This document shows positions 33,864 to 43,128 of a stretch of 64,000 bases of DNA, piece after piece. The translations under genes were made by a program, and so were the position numbers. The DNA is taken from positions 142,134 through 206,133 of the forward strand of contig JAEXAY010000021.1 in assembly GCA_023457895.1 (NCBI GenBank), in the 5' to 3' direction. Every line of letters starts with the position of its first letter. The stretch's first letter is position 1. The notes under the pieces are model-generated. The model saw only the letters and a program-made list of their open reading frames with translations, did no database searches and was not told where the DNA came from. The stretch is from Pseudomonadota bacterium (GTDB taxonomy: Bacteria; Pseudomonadota; Alphaproteobacteria; Sphingomonadales; Sphingomonadaceae).

Positions 33864-34277
33864 ATGCCTTCGCCCGCCCCTTCTGGCGGTGTGAACCCCA
33901 CCCAAGCTGCTGATGCGGGGCCTGCCGGTGCAAGCCCCGCTTTGGTGATTCGCAAGATGCGCGCCCGGCGCGAATTTCTCGCCGCCAACAAAGGGCGACG
34001 CTTCCCCTCTCCCGGCATGCTCCTGCTTGTCCACCCTCGCAACGATGGCGACCCGGCTGCAGGCCTTGGCATCACCGTGACCAAGAAGATCGGCAACGCC
34101 GTCGTGCGCAACCGGATGAAACGCCGCTACCGGGCGCTCGCCGCCGAACTGTTGCCGCGCTATGGCATTTCCGGGGCGGACCATGTGCTGATCGGCCGTC
34201 AGACTGCGATCGAGCGGGATTTTTCGGCATTGCGGGCGGATTTCAAAGGCGCGCTCAAGCGGGCGGCGCGGCCATGA
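33864..34277 (+). CDS. rnpA: ribonuclease P protein component
   Basis: 137 residues. RnpA assists RNase P RNA in maturing tRNA 5' ends. The core is recognisable: MRARREFLAANKGRRF near residue 32, GITVTKKIGNAVVRNRMKRRYR (the RNR signature), and the DHVLIGR region. The N-terminal 28 residues are an Ala/Pro-rich extension with no match to the family, so a later start is possible. It lies 33 bp after rpmH, and its stop overlaps the yidD start (ATGA). Confidence 0.95.
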   Translation: MPSPAPSGGVNPTQAADAGPAGASPALVIRKMRARREFLAANKGRRFPSPGMLLLVHPRNDGDPAAGLGITVTKKIGNAVVRNRMKRRYRALAAELLPRYGISGADHVLIGRQTAIERDFSALRADFKGALKRAARP

Positions 34278-34510
34278 GTGCGCCGCTTCCGCGCAATCCG
34301 CTGGCCCTGCTCCTGATCGCGGTCGCCAGGCTGTGGCAATGGGGTCCCTCGCGCCTCATTCCGCCCTCGTGCCGCTATATGCCAAGCTGCTCGCAATATA
34401 TGATTGAAGCGGTGATGAAATATGGGCCGTTTAAGGGTGGCTGGCTGGGGCTAAAACGGATATTGCGCTGCCATCCCTGGGGGGGCTGCGGTTATGATCC
34501 GGTCCCGTGA
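34274..34510 (+). CDS. yidD: membrane protein insertion efficiency factor
   Basis: 78 residues. The family signature is complete: ALLLIAVARLWQWGPSRLIPP, then CRYMPSCSQYMIEAVMKYG, GGWLGLKRILRCHPWGGCGYDPVP. YidD is a small inner-membrane-associated protein that helps YidC insert membrane proteins. The ATG overlaps the rnpA stop by four bases, and yidC follows after 78 bp. Confidence 0.96.
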   Translation: MSAPLPRNPLALLLIAVARLWQWGPSRLIPPSCRYMPSCSQYMIEAVMKYGPFKGGWLGLKRILRCHPWGGCGYDPVP

Positions 34511-34588
34511 GCATTTGAACTGACCCGGCAGCGCGGCCAGAACAGCGGCGCGCAAGGCCGTAGCCATGATTATTGAAGGACGAATTTG

Positions 34589-36388
34589 GTGAAGGAAGAC
34601 AGCAAGAATCTTATCCTGACGCTGGTGCTGACCGCGGCGATCCTGCTCGGCTGGCAGTTCCTTGCGCCCAAATTCTTCCCGCAGCTGGCCGAAAAGCCGG
34701 CAGCAACGGACAAAGCCGGTCCAACTGCAACCGTTCCCGGCGCAGCCCCGGCGGCGCCCGCCGCGGCAGTCCAGAAGGCGGTGCCACTGCAGCAGGCGCT
34801 CGGCAATGGCGGCAACCGTATTGCAATCGAAACCCCTGCGCTCAAAGGCTCGATCAACCTCACCGGCGCGCGGATCGACGATCTGGTTCTCACCAAATAT
34901 CGCGAAACGCTCGACAGGAATTCGCCCAATGTCCGCCTGTTCGCGCCGGGCGGGACCAATCAGAGCTATTTTGCTGGCCTCGGCTGGAGCGGCGAAGGCG
35001 TTGTCCTGCCGGATGCCAACAGTGTCTGGAGCGCAAGCGGCAGCAAGCTGACCCCATCGAGCCCGGTTACGCTGTCATGGAATAACGGTCAGGGCCAGCT
35101 GTTCCAGATCGACCTCAAGGTTGACGCCAACTATCTTTTCACCGTCACCCAGAAGGCGTCGAACAATGGCGCAGGCCCGGTCGCGGTCGCACCCTATTCC
35201 TATGTCAACCGCCTCGGCATCCCCAAGGACCCGGACAGCTGGACGATTCATATCGGCCCGATGGGCGTGTTCGACGGCGCAGCCAATTATGACGTCAATT
35301 ACAAGGATGTCGATGCAGCCGGTGCGACCGGCGTCGGCAAGGCCTCAACCGGGGGGTGGATCGGTTTTACCGACAAATATTGGCTGGCGGCCGTAATTCC
35401 GGCCCAGAACGCCAAGGTCAATACCGCCTTCCGCGCCACGGACGGGCTCGGCGGCAAGAAACTCTACCAGGCCAATTTCGCAGGCAACCAGACTATCGTC
35501 GCGCCCGGAAAGATGGCGTCAAGCCAGAGCATGATCTTTGCCGGCGCAAAGGAAACCCCGGTACTCGACGCCTACACCAGCGCGCCGGGCATCGCCAAGC
35601 TCGACCGCGCGACCGACTGGGGCTGGTTCTACTGGTTCGAAAAGCCGATCTTCTATGTCCTCCACTGGCTGTTCAACATGGTGGGCAATTTTGGCGTCGC
35701 GATCATCCTTTTGACCTTCATCGTGCGCGGCCTGATGTTCCCGATCGCGCAGAAACAGTTTCACTCGATGGCGCATATGCGCATCGTCCAGCCCAAGCTG
35801 AAGGCGATCCAGGAAAAGTACAAGGACGACAAACCGCGTCTCCAGCAGGAGATGATGAAGATCTACAAGGACGAGAAGATCAATCCGCTGGCGGGCTGCC
35901 TCCCCATCCTCATCCAGATCCCCGTCTTCTACGCGCTCTACAAGGTGCTGATGGTCTCGATCGAGATGCGTCACCAGCCGTTCGCACTGTGGATCAAGGA
36001 TTTGAGTGCACCCGACCCGCTTCACATCCTCAACCTGTTCGGCCTGCTGCCCTTTACCCCGCCCGCCTTCCTCGGTATCGGCATTCTCGCCTTGCTCCTT
36101 GGCGTGACCATGTGGCTGCAGTTCAAGCTCAATCCGGCACAGCTGGACCCGATCCAGCAGCAGATTTTCTCGATCATGCCGTGGATGATGATGTTCGTGA
36201 TGGCGCCGTTCGCGGCCGGGCTGCTGCTCTACTGGATCACCTCGAACATCCTCACCATCGCGCAGCAGAAATGGCTCTACAATCAGTATCCGCAGCTGCG
36301 CGAGCCGCTCACAGAACTGGTTACGCATGAAGGGCCGAAGCCCGGCACGCCGGCCACTACGATCAGTTCCAAGAAGCGCAAGAAGTGA
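34589..36388 (+). CDS. yidC: membrane protein insertase YidC
   Basis: 599 residues from a GTG at 34589 with AAGGA 8 bases upstream; a TTG one codon earlier is an alternative. The first helix (NLILTLVLTAAILLGWQFL) leads to a large periplasmic beta domain (about 60-340), with Ala/Pro-rich linker after the helix. The insertase core follows: WFYWFEKPIFYVLHWLF, LMFPIAQKQFHSMAHMRIVQPK, NPLAGCLPILIQIPVFYALY and a final helix pair. The C-terminus is basic (KKRKK). It inserts and folds inner-membrane proteins alone or with SecYEG. Confidence 0.97.
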   Translation: MKEDSKNLILTLVLTAAILLGWQFLAPKFFPQLAEKPAATDKAGPTATVPGAAPAAPAAAVQKAVPLQQALGNGGNRIAIETPALKGSINLTGARIDDLVLTKYRETLDRNSPNVRLFAPGGTNQSYFAGLGWSGEGVVLPDANSVWSASGSKLTPSSPVTLSWNNGQGQLFQIDLKVDANYLFTVTQKASNNGAGPVAVAPYSYVNRLGIPKDPDSWTIHIGPMGVFDGAANYDVNYKDVDAAGATGVGKASTGGWIGFTDKYWLAAVIPAQNAKVNTAFRATDGLGGKKLYQANFAGNQTIVAPGKMASSQSMIFAGAKETPVLDAYTSAPGIAKLDRATDWGWFYWFEKPIFYVLHWLFNMVGNFGVAIILLTFIVRGLMFPIAQKQFHSMAHMRIVQPKLKAIQEKYKDDKPRLQQEMMKIYKDEKINPLAGCLPILIQIPVFYALYKVLMVSIEMRHQPFALWIKDLSAPDPLHILNLFGLLPFTPPAFLGIGILALLLGVTMWLQFKLNPAQLDPIQQQIFSIMPWMMMFVMAPFAAGLLLYWITSNILTIAQQKWLYNQYPQLREPLTELVTHEGPKPGTPATTISSKKRKK

Positions 36389-37032
36389 ACGCGCCTGGTC
36401 ATGATGAAGAGATGATCGAACGGGCCCGCAAACTGTTTGCGGGTCCGGTCGCGTTCCTGAAATCGGCGCCCGCACTCCAGTTTCTGCCCGATCCCACCGC
36501 CCCCGAAGTCGCCTTTGCGGGGCGCTCCAACGTGGGCAAATCGTCGCTGCTCAACGCGCTCACCAACCGCAACGGCCTTGCCCGCACCTCGAACACGCCC
36601 GGGCGGACACAGGAACTCAACTTCTTCGACATCGGTGATCCGCCGCATTTCCGCCTGTGCGATATGCCGGGCTATGGTTTCGCCAAGGCGCCAAAGGATC
36701 TGGTGAAGAAATGGCGTTTCCTCATCAATGACTATTTGCGCGGGCGGCAGGTGCTGAAGCGCACGCTGGTGCTCATCGACAGCCGCCACGGCATCAAGGA
36801 TGTCGACCGCGAGATCATGAAGATGCTCGATGAAGCCGCCGTGGTGTACCATCTCGTTCTCACCAAGGCGGACAAGATCAAGCCGACCGAGCTTGACGCG
36901 GTCCGGCAGCGCACCGAAGCGGAAGCCAAGACCCGCCCCGCCGCGCATCCGCTTATCCTTGCGACGTCATCGGAAACCGGCTTCGGCATGGCTGAACTGC
37001 GCGCCGCCGTGCTCGAGGCCGCCGAATCCTGA
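36385..37032 (+). CDS. engB: ribosome biogenesis GTPase EngB (YsxC/YihA)
   Basis: 215 residues. It is a circularly ordinary TRAFAC GTPase required for large-subunit assembly. G motifs: GRSNVGKSSLLNAL (G1), TPGRTQELNFF (G2 region), CDMPGYGFAKAP (G3), VLTKADKI (G4) and ATSSETGFG (G5). The GTG start overlaps the yidC stop (GTGA), so translation is coupled. The rpmH to engB order is well conserved among alphaproteobacteria. Confidence 0.95.
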   Translation: MNAPGHDEEMIERARKLFAGPVAFLKSAPALQFLPDPTAPEVAFAGRSNVGKSSLLNALTNRNGLARTSNTPGRTQELNFFDIGDPPHFRLCDMPGYGFAKAPKDLVKKWRFLINDYLRGRQVLKRTLVLIDSRHGIKDVDREIMKMLDEAAVVYHLVLTKADKIKPTELDAVRQRTEAEAKTRPAAHPLILATSSETGFGMAELRAAVLEAAES

Positions 37033-37163
37033 CACCGCATCCACCTGTCGGCCATAAACGCGGGTAGAGGGCTCGATTTATTTCGTTTTTTTGACAATCA
37101 TCAATGCGTGCGAGTCGCGCGCCCCCCAAGGCATGGCCAACAATAGAGCAGCATTGGAGCAAG

Positions 37164-38315
37164 ATGATGGATACCCCCACCACCCCCCCGGCCAAACCCG
37201 CCAAGCCCGCCTCCGCTAATGAGAGCGCGCCAGCCGCCAAGCCGGCTGCCAGCAAGCCCGCTGCCAACAAGCTCGCTACAGGCACAGCGGCGGCCGGAAA
37301 GCCCCCTGCAAGCGCGACGGCGGCCGCCAGCAAAGCGCCAGCCGCGACCGCTCCGGCTCGGCCCATTGCCGAAAAAACCGTCGAAACCTGCACCGTTGCG
37401 CAGATTGCCAGCCTTGGCGATGGGCTGACCGGCGCGGTGACGCAGTTCCCGGTGGTATCGCCCGACACCCGCCGCACGGCTTATGAAAGCGGCCTCTATC
37501 CTTATGAAACGCCGATGTCGCGGCGCTCTTATGAAGCGAAGAAGGCCAAGCTTCAGGCCGAACTGCTCAAGGTGCAGCTGTGGGCGCAGGATACCGGGCA
37601 GAAATTCGTCATCCTGTTCGAAGGCCGCGATGCCGCCGGCAAGGGCGGCACGATCAAACGCTATATGGAGCATCTGAATCCGCGCTTCGCCCGCGTCGTT
37701 GCGCTCAACAAGCCAAGCGAGCGCGAACGCGGCCAATGGTTCTTCCAGCGCTATATCGAACGGCTGCCGACCGCCGGTGAAATGGTATTCTATGACCGCA
37801 GCTGGTATAACCGCGCAGGCGTCGAACGCGTCATGGGGTTCTGCACGCCGAACGAATATCTCGAATTCATGCGCCAGACGCCCGAACTCGAACGGATGCT
37901 GGTGCGGTCGGGCATCCGGCTCTACAAATACTGGTTCTCGGTGACGCAGGACGAACAGAAGGCCCGATTTGAAGCGCGCAAGACCGACCCGCTGAAACGC
38001 TGGAAACTCTCCCCCATCGACGAGGCAAGCCTGTCGCGCTGGGATGACTATACCGAAGCGAAGGAAGCGATGTTCTTCTATACCGATACCGCCGACGCGC
38101 CCTGGATCATCATCAAGTCGAACGACAAGAAGCGCGCGCGTCTCAACTGCATGCTGCATTTCCTCAACTCGATCGATTATCCGGGCAAGGATCTCCATGT
38201 CGTCACGCCGCCCGATCCGCTGATCGTGCAATCGGCCGACCATGTGGTGCACGGCTCCGACCATATCCTCGGCGCCTCGCTCCACCCCGAACTGCGCCGG
38301 GCGCCGAAGAAATAA
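37164..38315 (+). CDS. ppk2: polyphosphate kinase 2
   Basis: 383 residues. Residues about 1-70 are a low-complexity Ala/Pro/Lys tail (KPAASKPAANKLATGT...), probably disordered. The PPK2 domain has Walker A ILFEGRDAAGKGGTIKR, NPRFARVVALNKPSERERGQ, Walker B MVFYDRSWYNRAGVERVMGF, and the lid FEARKTDPLKRWKLSPID. Single-domain PPK2 enzymes transfer phosphate between polyphosphate and nucleoside diphosphates. A GGAG lies just before two consecutive ATG codons; either may be used. It stands alone between engB and a GST gene. Confidence 0.95.
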   Translation: MMDTPTTPPAKPAKPASANESAPAAKPAASKPAANKLATGTAAAGKPPASATAAASKAPAATAPARPIAEKTVETCTVAQIASLGDGLTGAVTQFPVVSPDTRRTAYESGLYPYETPMSRRSYEAKKAKLQAELLKVQLWAQDTGQKFVILFEGRDAAGKGGTIKRYMEHLNPRFARVVALNKPSERERGQWFFQRYIERLPTAGEMVFYDRSWYNRAGVERVMGFCTPNEYLEFMRQTPELERMLVRSGIRLYKYWFSVTQDEQKARFEARKTDPLKRWKLSPIDEASLSRWDDYTEAKEAMFFYTDTADAPWIIIKSNDKKRARLNCMLHFLNSIDYPGKDLHVVTPPDPLIVQSADHVVHGSDHILGASLHPELRRAPKK

Positions 38316-38364
38316 TCGCGCGCACTCTCGACTAAACGGGCCGGGGCTGCTTAAACCCCGGCTC

Positions 38365-39033
38365 ATGAAACTGTTTATCGGCAACAAGGCTTATTCAAGC
38401 TGGAGCTTGCGCGGCTGGCTCGCGTGCAAGCAATCGGGGCTTCCGTTCGAGGAGGTCGTCGTTCCGCTCTACAATGACGAATGGGACAGGCGGCGCGAAG
38501 GCGACGAATTCGCCCCGTCTTCGGGCAAGGTCCCGATCCTGTGGGATGGCGATGACATCGTCGTCTGGGACAGCCTCGCGATCATCGAATATCTTGAAGA
38601 AAAGACCGAAACCAAGCTGTTCTGGCCGGAGGATGTGGCGACGCGCGCAATGGCGCGATCGATGGCGGCGGAAATGCATTCGGGCTTCGCCGCCCTCCGG
38701 CGCGAGCACAGCATGAATGTGCGCCAAATCTATCCGCCTGCCCCGCTATCAGAAGAAGTCGTCGCCGAAATCAACCGCATCCTCCAGCTCTGGGCGCAGG
38801 CGCGCGCGCGGCATGAAGGCGAAGGCGAGTTCCTGTTCGGCCCGTTCGGCGCGGCCGACATCATGTTCGCGCCTGTGGTGACCCGGCTCATCACCTACTC
38901 CGTTCCGGTTCCCGCCTTCGCTGCCGCCTATATGCAGGCGGTCATCCAGCACCCGTGGATGCAGGACTGGATTGCAGGCGCGCAAGAAGAGGAATGGGTC
39001 ATCGAGAAGTTTGAAAAGCCGGAGAAGACCTGA
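38365..39033 (+). CDS. glutathione S-transferase family protein
   Basis: 222 residues from the ATG at 38365. The N-terminal thioredoxin-like half has IGNKAYSSWSLRGWLACKQSG (with the Ser of catalytic type in the first loop) and the glutathione-site SGKVPILWDGDDIVVWDSLAIIEYL. The C-terminal helical half has FGAADIMFAPVVTRL. Substrate unknown. The preceding ppk2 stop is 49 bp upstream, with a 7-bp GC hairpin (near 38340-38362) but no T tract between them. Confidence 0.9.
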   Translation: MKLFIGNKAYSSWSLRGWLACKQSGLPFEEVVVPLYNDEWDRRREGDEFAPSSGKVPILWDGDDIVVWDSLAIIEYLEEKTETKLFWPEDVATRAMARSMAAEMHSGFAALRREHSMNVRQIYPPAPLSEEVVAEINRILQLWAQARARHEGEGEFLFGPFGAADIMFAPVVTRLITYSVPVPAFAAAYMQAVIQHPWMQDWIAGAQEEEWVIEKFEKPEKT

Positions 39034-39051
39034 AGAACGAAAATTTTGGGC

Positions 39052-39687
39052 TCAGGCCGAGACCGGCAGCGCCGTTCCGCTCGCGAACCAGATCGCCACG
39101 CCGACAAGCACCAGCGCCAGCACGCGCCGCACCGTCCGCGTCTTTGCCGGATCGTCGAGCCAGTCGTGCGCCTTGCCCGCCATCAGCACGATCGCGAGAT
39201 GCACTGCGGTTGCGATGCAGACGCTCACCAGCGTGAGCGAGAATGCCTCCACAATCGTCGGTGCCTGCTGGTGCAGGAATTGCGGGATCAGCACCACATA
39301 GAACAGTAGCGCCTTGGGGTTGAGCAGGTTGGTGACGAGCCCGGCGAGGAAGTGACGCACCGAAGAGCGCGGATCTTGCCGCCGGACCTGCGACGCCTCT
39401 CCCGCATCGCGCCACGCCTGCCATGCCAGCCACAGCAGGAACAGCATCCCGGCCCATCGCATTGCCTGCATCAGCCGCGGTTCCGCCGCGACCAGCGCCG
39501 CGACGCCTACCGCGGCGACAAAACCGTTGACGAGGAGGCCAATCGCTACGCCTGCGGTCGCCGACAAGCCGGACCGTTTGCCCTCCCCCAGCGTCAGGGC
39601 GGCAAGCCAGGCCATGTTCGGACCTGGCGTCAGTTCGATCAGCAATATGGCGAGCGCGAAGCCCAGCCAGTCCACCCCTGCTCCCAT
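39052..39687 (-). CDS. LysE-family translocator
   Basis: 211 residues and about six transmembrane helices. The N-terminal ILLIELTPGPNMAWLAALTLGEG is the LysE/RhtB signature with TPGPN. VTNLLNPKALLFYVVLIPQF follows in the middle. These transporters export amino acids or small metabolites. The ATG at 39685-39687 overlaps the stop of the upstream cupin gene (TGATG), so the two are coupled. The substrate is not predictable. Confidence 0.9.
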   Translation of the reverse strand: MGAGVDWLGFALAILLIELTPGPNMAWLAALTLGEGKRSGLSATAGVAIGLLVNGFVAAVGVAALVAAEPRLMQAMRWAGMLFLLWLAWQAWRDAGEASQVRRQDPRSSVRHFLAGLVTNLLNPKALLFYVVLIPQFLHQQAPTIVEAFSLTLVSVCIATAVHLAIVLMAGKAHDWLDDPAKTRTVRRVLALVLVGVAIWFASGTALPVSA

Positions 39688-40133
39688 CAAAAATCGCCGC
39701 CATCCTTGCGGTGAAAACCGCGGCCGTGGGTCAGGTGCATGTCGATGTCGGGGTAATGGCAATCGCTCGCCGCCGGTCTGCCGATCGCGACATAGACGCA
39801 ATCGGCAGCGCTTTCATTGACGAGACAATGGCCGTTGCCGTCGCCCTTGGGAAAAGCGGCGATATCGCCCGGGCGCATGGGCGTGCGGCCATTGCCGTCA
39901 ACCAGCACCGCTTCGCCCGACAGCATGACGACCATTTCATCCTCCCCCTGGTGCCAGTGGCGCTGCGCCGACCAGGCACCCGGCTTCAGCACCACATGAC
40001 TCGCGCCGAAATCGCCGATGCCGCCAGCGGGTGCGAGGCGGCGATACCAGCGCCCTTCGACCGCATCGCTATAAGGGGCGGGATAGCCCGTCCTGTTAGT
40101 CTGTTCGATGGCCGCAAGGTCAAGTTTCGGCAT
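39687..40133 (-). CDS. cupin-domain protein
   Basis: 148 residues. A single cupin: RHWHQGEDEMVVMLSGEAVLVDG (motif 1 with His, His and Glu ligands) and PMRPGDIAAFPKGDGNGHCLVN (motif 2 with the final His). It therefore probably binds one metal ion. Proteins of this size may be isomerases, dioxygenases or sensors; no substrate can be assigned. It sits divergent from dapE with a 51-bp gap and is coupled to a LysE exporter. Confidence 0.85.
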   Translation of the reverse strand: MPKLDLAAIEQTNRTGYPAPYSDAVEGRWYRRLAPAGGIGDFGASHVVLKPGAWSAQRHWHQGEDEMVVMLSGEAVLVDGNGRTPMRPGDIAAFPKGDGNGHCLVNESAADCVYVAIGRPAASDCHYPDIDMHLTHGRGFHRKDGGDF

Positions 40134-40184
40134 GGCTGTTTCCCGCAATATTGCTTTTTGTGGCCATCCGTTTAGGCGGGCAGC

Positions 40185-41333
40185 ATGACATCTGCAATCG
40201 ACACGCTCGCGCTCACCTCCGCGCTGATCGAGGCCAAAAGCGTCACGCCCGCGCGCGGCGCTGTGTTCGACGTGCTGGAGGACATGCTGCTGCCGCTGGG
40301 GTTCGAGGTGCTGCGCACCGTCGATGGCGGCGAACCCGACGGTCCGGTCGAAAATCTGCTCGCCGTGCGGCATGGCCCCGAAGGCAGCCGCCATTTCGCG
40401 TTCGCCGGGCATCTCGATGTCGTTCCGGCCGGCGATGGCTGGTCCGGCGATCCGTTCAAGGCGGAGCGCAAGGGCGAACTTCTTTACGGTCGCGGCGCGG
40501 TCGACATGAAGGGCGCGATCGCCGCCTATGTCGCCGCGATTGCCGATATTCCGCGCGAGGCGGGCACGCTTTCGCTCCTCATCACCGGCGACGAGGAAGG
40601 CCCCGCCGTCCACGGCACACTGGCAATCATGGGCCATATGGAAAAGGCCGGCGTCAAACCCGACCTCTGCCTTGTCGGTGAGCCCACCTCGGTCAACCGG
40701 CTGGGCGACATGATGAAGATCGGGCGGCGTGGCTCGGTCAATATCTGGATCAGCGTGCCCGGCACGCAGGGCCATGTCGCCTATCCGCACCTCGCCGACA
40801 ACCCGATCCCGAAGCTGGTCCGGATGCTCGCACGCATCGGCGGCATCCGGCTCGATGATGGCACCGGATGGTTCCAGCCGTCGAACATCGAAATCACCGA
40901 CATCGACGTCGGCAACCATGCGACCAACGTCATCCCCTCGGTCGCCAAGGCGCGGCTGTCGATCCGTTTCAACGATCTTCATTCGGGCGAGGCGCTGGCG
41001 GCGATGATCCGCGCAACGGTCCACGACATCGAACCGCGTGCCGAGGTCGAGGCCAAGATTTCAGGCGAGGCCTTCCTCACCCCGCCGGGCGATTTTTCGA
41101 CGATGATCGCGGCCGCAATAAAGGATGTCACCGGCATCGAACCCGAACTGTCGACCAGCGGCGGCACGTCGGACGCGCGCTATCTGACCAACATCGTGCC
41201 GGTCGTCGAATTCGGGCTGGTTAACGCGACGATGCACAAGCTCGACGAAGCGGTTGCGATCCCCGATCTTCAGCAGCTGGTGGAAATCTATCGCAGGATC
41301 GCTATCGCCGCGCTTTCACCGGCCGGCTCCTGA
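40185..41333 (+). CDS. dapE: succinyl-diaminopimelate desuccinylase
   Basis: 382 residues. DapE releases succinate from N-succinyl-LL-diaminopimelate in lysine and peptidoglycan precursor synthesis. The di-zinc site is visible: FAGHLDVVPAGD (His and the bridging Asp in GAVDMKGA), ITGDEEGPAVHGT (catalytic Glu) and LVGEPTSV. Near the C-terminus STSGGTSDARYL and the final His of NATMHKLDEAV are typical. The last 46 bp overlap the convergent GGDEF-EAL gene. DapB is encoded at 62095. Confidence 0.96.
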   Translation: MTSAIDTLALTSALIEAKSVTPARGAVFDVLEDMLLPLGFEVLRTVDGGEPDGPVENLLAVRHGPEGSRHFAFAGHLDVVPAGDGWSGDPFKAERKGELLYGRGAVDMKGAIAAYVAAIADIPREAGTLSLLITGDEEGPAVHGTLAIMGHMEKAGVKPDLCLVGEPTSVNRLGDMMKIGRRGSVNIWISVPGTQGHVAYPHLADNPIPKLVRMLARIGGIRLDDGTGWFQPSNIEITDIDVGNHATNVIPSVAKARLSIRFNDLHSGEALAAMIRATVHDIEPRAEVEAKISGEAFLTPPGDFSTMIAAAIKDVTGIEPELSTSGGTSDARYLTNIVPVVEFGLVNATMHKLDEAVAIPDLQQLVEIYRRIAIAALSPAGS

Positions 41334-42982
41334 CCGCCGCCGAAGGTGACGAGCAGCTGGCGCGCGGCCTCTTCCGACATCGGGCTCGCGAGCACATAGC
41401 CTTGCGCATTGTCGCAGCCGAGTATCTTCAGCAACTCCAGCTGTTCGGACGTTTCCACCCCTTCGGCAATCACGGTAAAGCCTAGCCCATGCGCAAGGCT
41501 GACGACAGCATTGCAAACCGTACGCGCATTTTCCGAATGGAGCAGATCGCTGGTGAGGCTCTGGTGCAGTTTGACCCGGTCGATGGGCAGTTCCTTGAGC
41601 CGCGACAGGTTGGAATAGCCGGTGCCGAAATCGTCGATCGCAATCGACATCCCGCGCCGGCGCAGCAGCTGAAGCTCGTCGAGCAACTCCCTGGGCAGTT
41701 CCATCGCAAGCGTTTCGGTCATTTCCAGTTCGAGCGCCTGGCCCGGCACGTCATGCAGGTCCATAAGTTCGGTCAGCCGCTTGAAAAATTCCGGCTGGGC
41801 GATCTCGCGTGACGAGATGTTGACCGCGACGCGGCAGGCGATTCCCTGCGCACGCCAGCCGGAAATTACGCTGCACACCTCCTCGAGGATGATCTGGCCC
41901 ATCTTGACGATAAGCCCGGTATCTTCCGCGAGCGGCACAAATTCGGCCGGCGTCAGCAGACCCTTGACCGGATGCTGCCAGCGGACCAGCGCTTCAAGGC
42001 CAGCCACTGCGCCGCTCTGGATATCATATTGCGGCTGATACAATATGTGCAGCCGCCGTGCATCGAGAGCGATGCGCAGATCCTGTTCCAATGTTGCCCG
42101 GTTATGCAACTGGTCGGCGAGCGTCGCGGAGTAGACTTCGACACGGCCGCGTCCATTGCTCTTGGCATGATACATGGCAACGTCGGCCGTCCGCAGCAGT
42201 GCCGCCAGCGTTTCGCCATCCTTGGGATAATGGCTGACCCCGAGCGAAGCGCCGACTTCAAGCAACTGCCCGTCGATCTCATAGGGAAGGCCCAGATTTT
42301 CCACGAAGAAACGCGCCGTCTTATGCGCCAGCTCGATGCTGATGGCATTCTGGCAATAAACGGCAAATTCGTCCCCCGCGAGCCGCGCGATCACGGTTTC
42401 ATCGGATGGAAAGCCTTCGCTTGCGAGCACCAGTCCCTTGAGCCGGGTGGCTACGCGCTGCAGCAGTTGATCCCCGACCGCATGGCCAAACAGGTCGTTG
42501 ATCGCCTTGAAACCATCAAGGTCGATGAAGAACATCGTCCCCACGCCCCGCTTCGATCCCTGCTCGATCATCTTTTCAACCTGGCGGTAGAAATGGGTGC
42601 GGTTGGCAAGCCCGGTGACGGGATCATAAAGCGCCAGTGTCTGCACCTTGTCCATGGCGCTTTCATAATGGCGGAACAGCTGCGACATGGCCGAGCCAAG
42701 CTGCGGCAATTGCTGGACAACCGTTTCCGGCACGGCAGCGCTGAGATCGCCTTGTGCGCCGGACGTAAGACGATCAACTGCCGCAACCAGCGCGGTTTCC
42801 TTGGCGCGCATCAGCCAGTCGGCAACCACCGCCGAGGCCAGTCCGGAAAAGACCGCAAGGCCAATCCATTTGACGACGTAAATGGGTTTTTCGAATATGT
42901 CATCGCGGCCCATGACCACCATCATCGCCGTCGCCATTGCAAGGCCTACGGCGGAGAAAATGATGAAACGGTCTCGCAGCAA
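41288..42982 (-). CDS. membrane GGDEF-EAL protein, c-di-GMP phosphodiesterase
   Basis: 564 residues. Two N-terminal hydrophobic segments (about 6-24 and 35-55) anchor it. The GGDEF domain (about 117-285) has FFIDLDGFKAINDLFGH but carries AGDEF (202-206) and no RxxD site, so cyclase activity is doubtful. The EAL domain keeps the catalytic set: EALVRW (330-332), NIS, EMTE, DDFGTGYSNL (450-459), the Lys of DRVKLHQ, and AEGVET. It therefore most likely degrades c-di-GMP. The residue after KL in the usual KID motif is His. Its 3' end overlaps dapE tail to tail. Confidence 0.92.
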   Translation of the reverse strand: MLRDRFIIFSAVGLAMATAMMVVMGRDDIFEKPIYVVKWIGLAVFSGLASAVVADWLMRAKETALVAAVDRLTSGAQGDLSAAVPETVVQQLPQLGSAMSQLFRHYESAMDKVQTLALYDPVTGLANRTHFYRQVEKMIEQGSKRGVGTMFFIDLDGFKAINDLFGHAVGDQLLQRVATRLKGLVLASEGFPSDETVIARLAGDEFAVYCQNAISIELAHKTARFFVENLGLPYEIDGQLLEVGASLGVSHYPKDGETLAALLRTADVAMYHAKSNGRGRVEVYSATLADQLHNRATLEQDLRIALDARRLHILYQPQYDIQSGAVAGLEALVRWQHPVKGLLTPAEFVPLAEDTGLIVKMGQIILEEVCSVISGWRAQGIACRVAVNISSREIAQPEFFKRLTELMDLHDVPGQALELEMTETLAMELPRELLDELQLLRRRGMSIAIDDFGTGYSNLSRLKELPIDRVKLHQSLTSDLLHSENARTVCNAVVSLAHGLGFTVIAEGVETSEQLELLKILGCDNAQGYVLASPMSEEAARQLLVTFGGGQEPAGESAAIAILR

Positions 42983-43128
42983 CGCGTGCTTCCTCAGATA
43001 TTAACCGCACAATGAATGTCTGTGCAGGCGGGACGTCAGAACGATGCTGCCGCCGGACCACGATATGCCGGACAATGGTTAAGAAACCCCTGAAAATTCA
43101 CCGCTTTCGCCGAAATAAACGATCGAAG

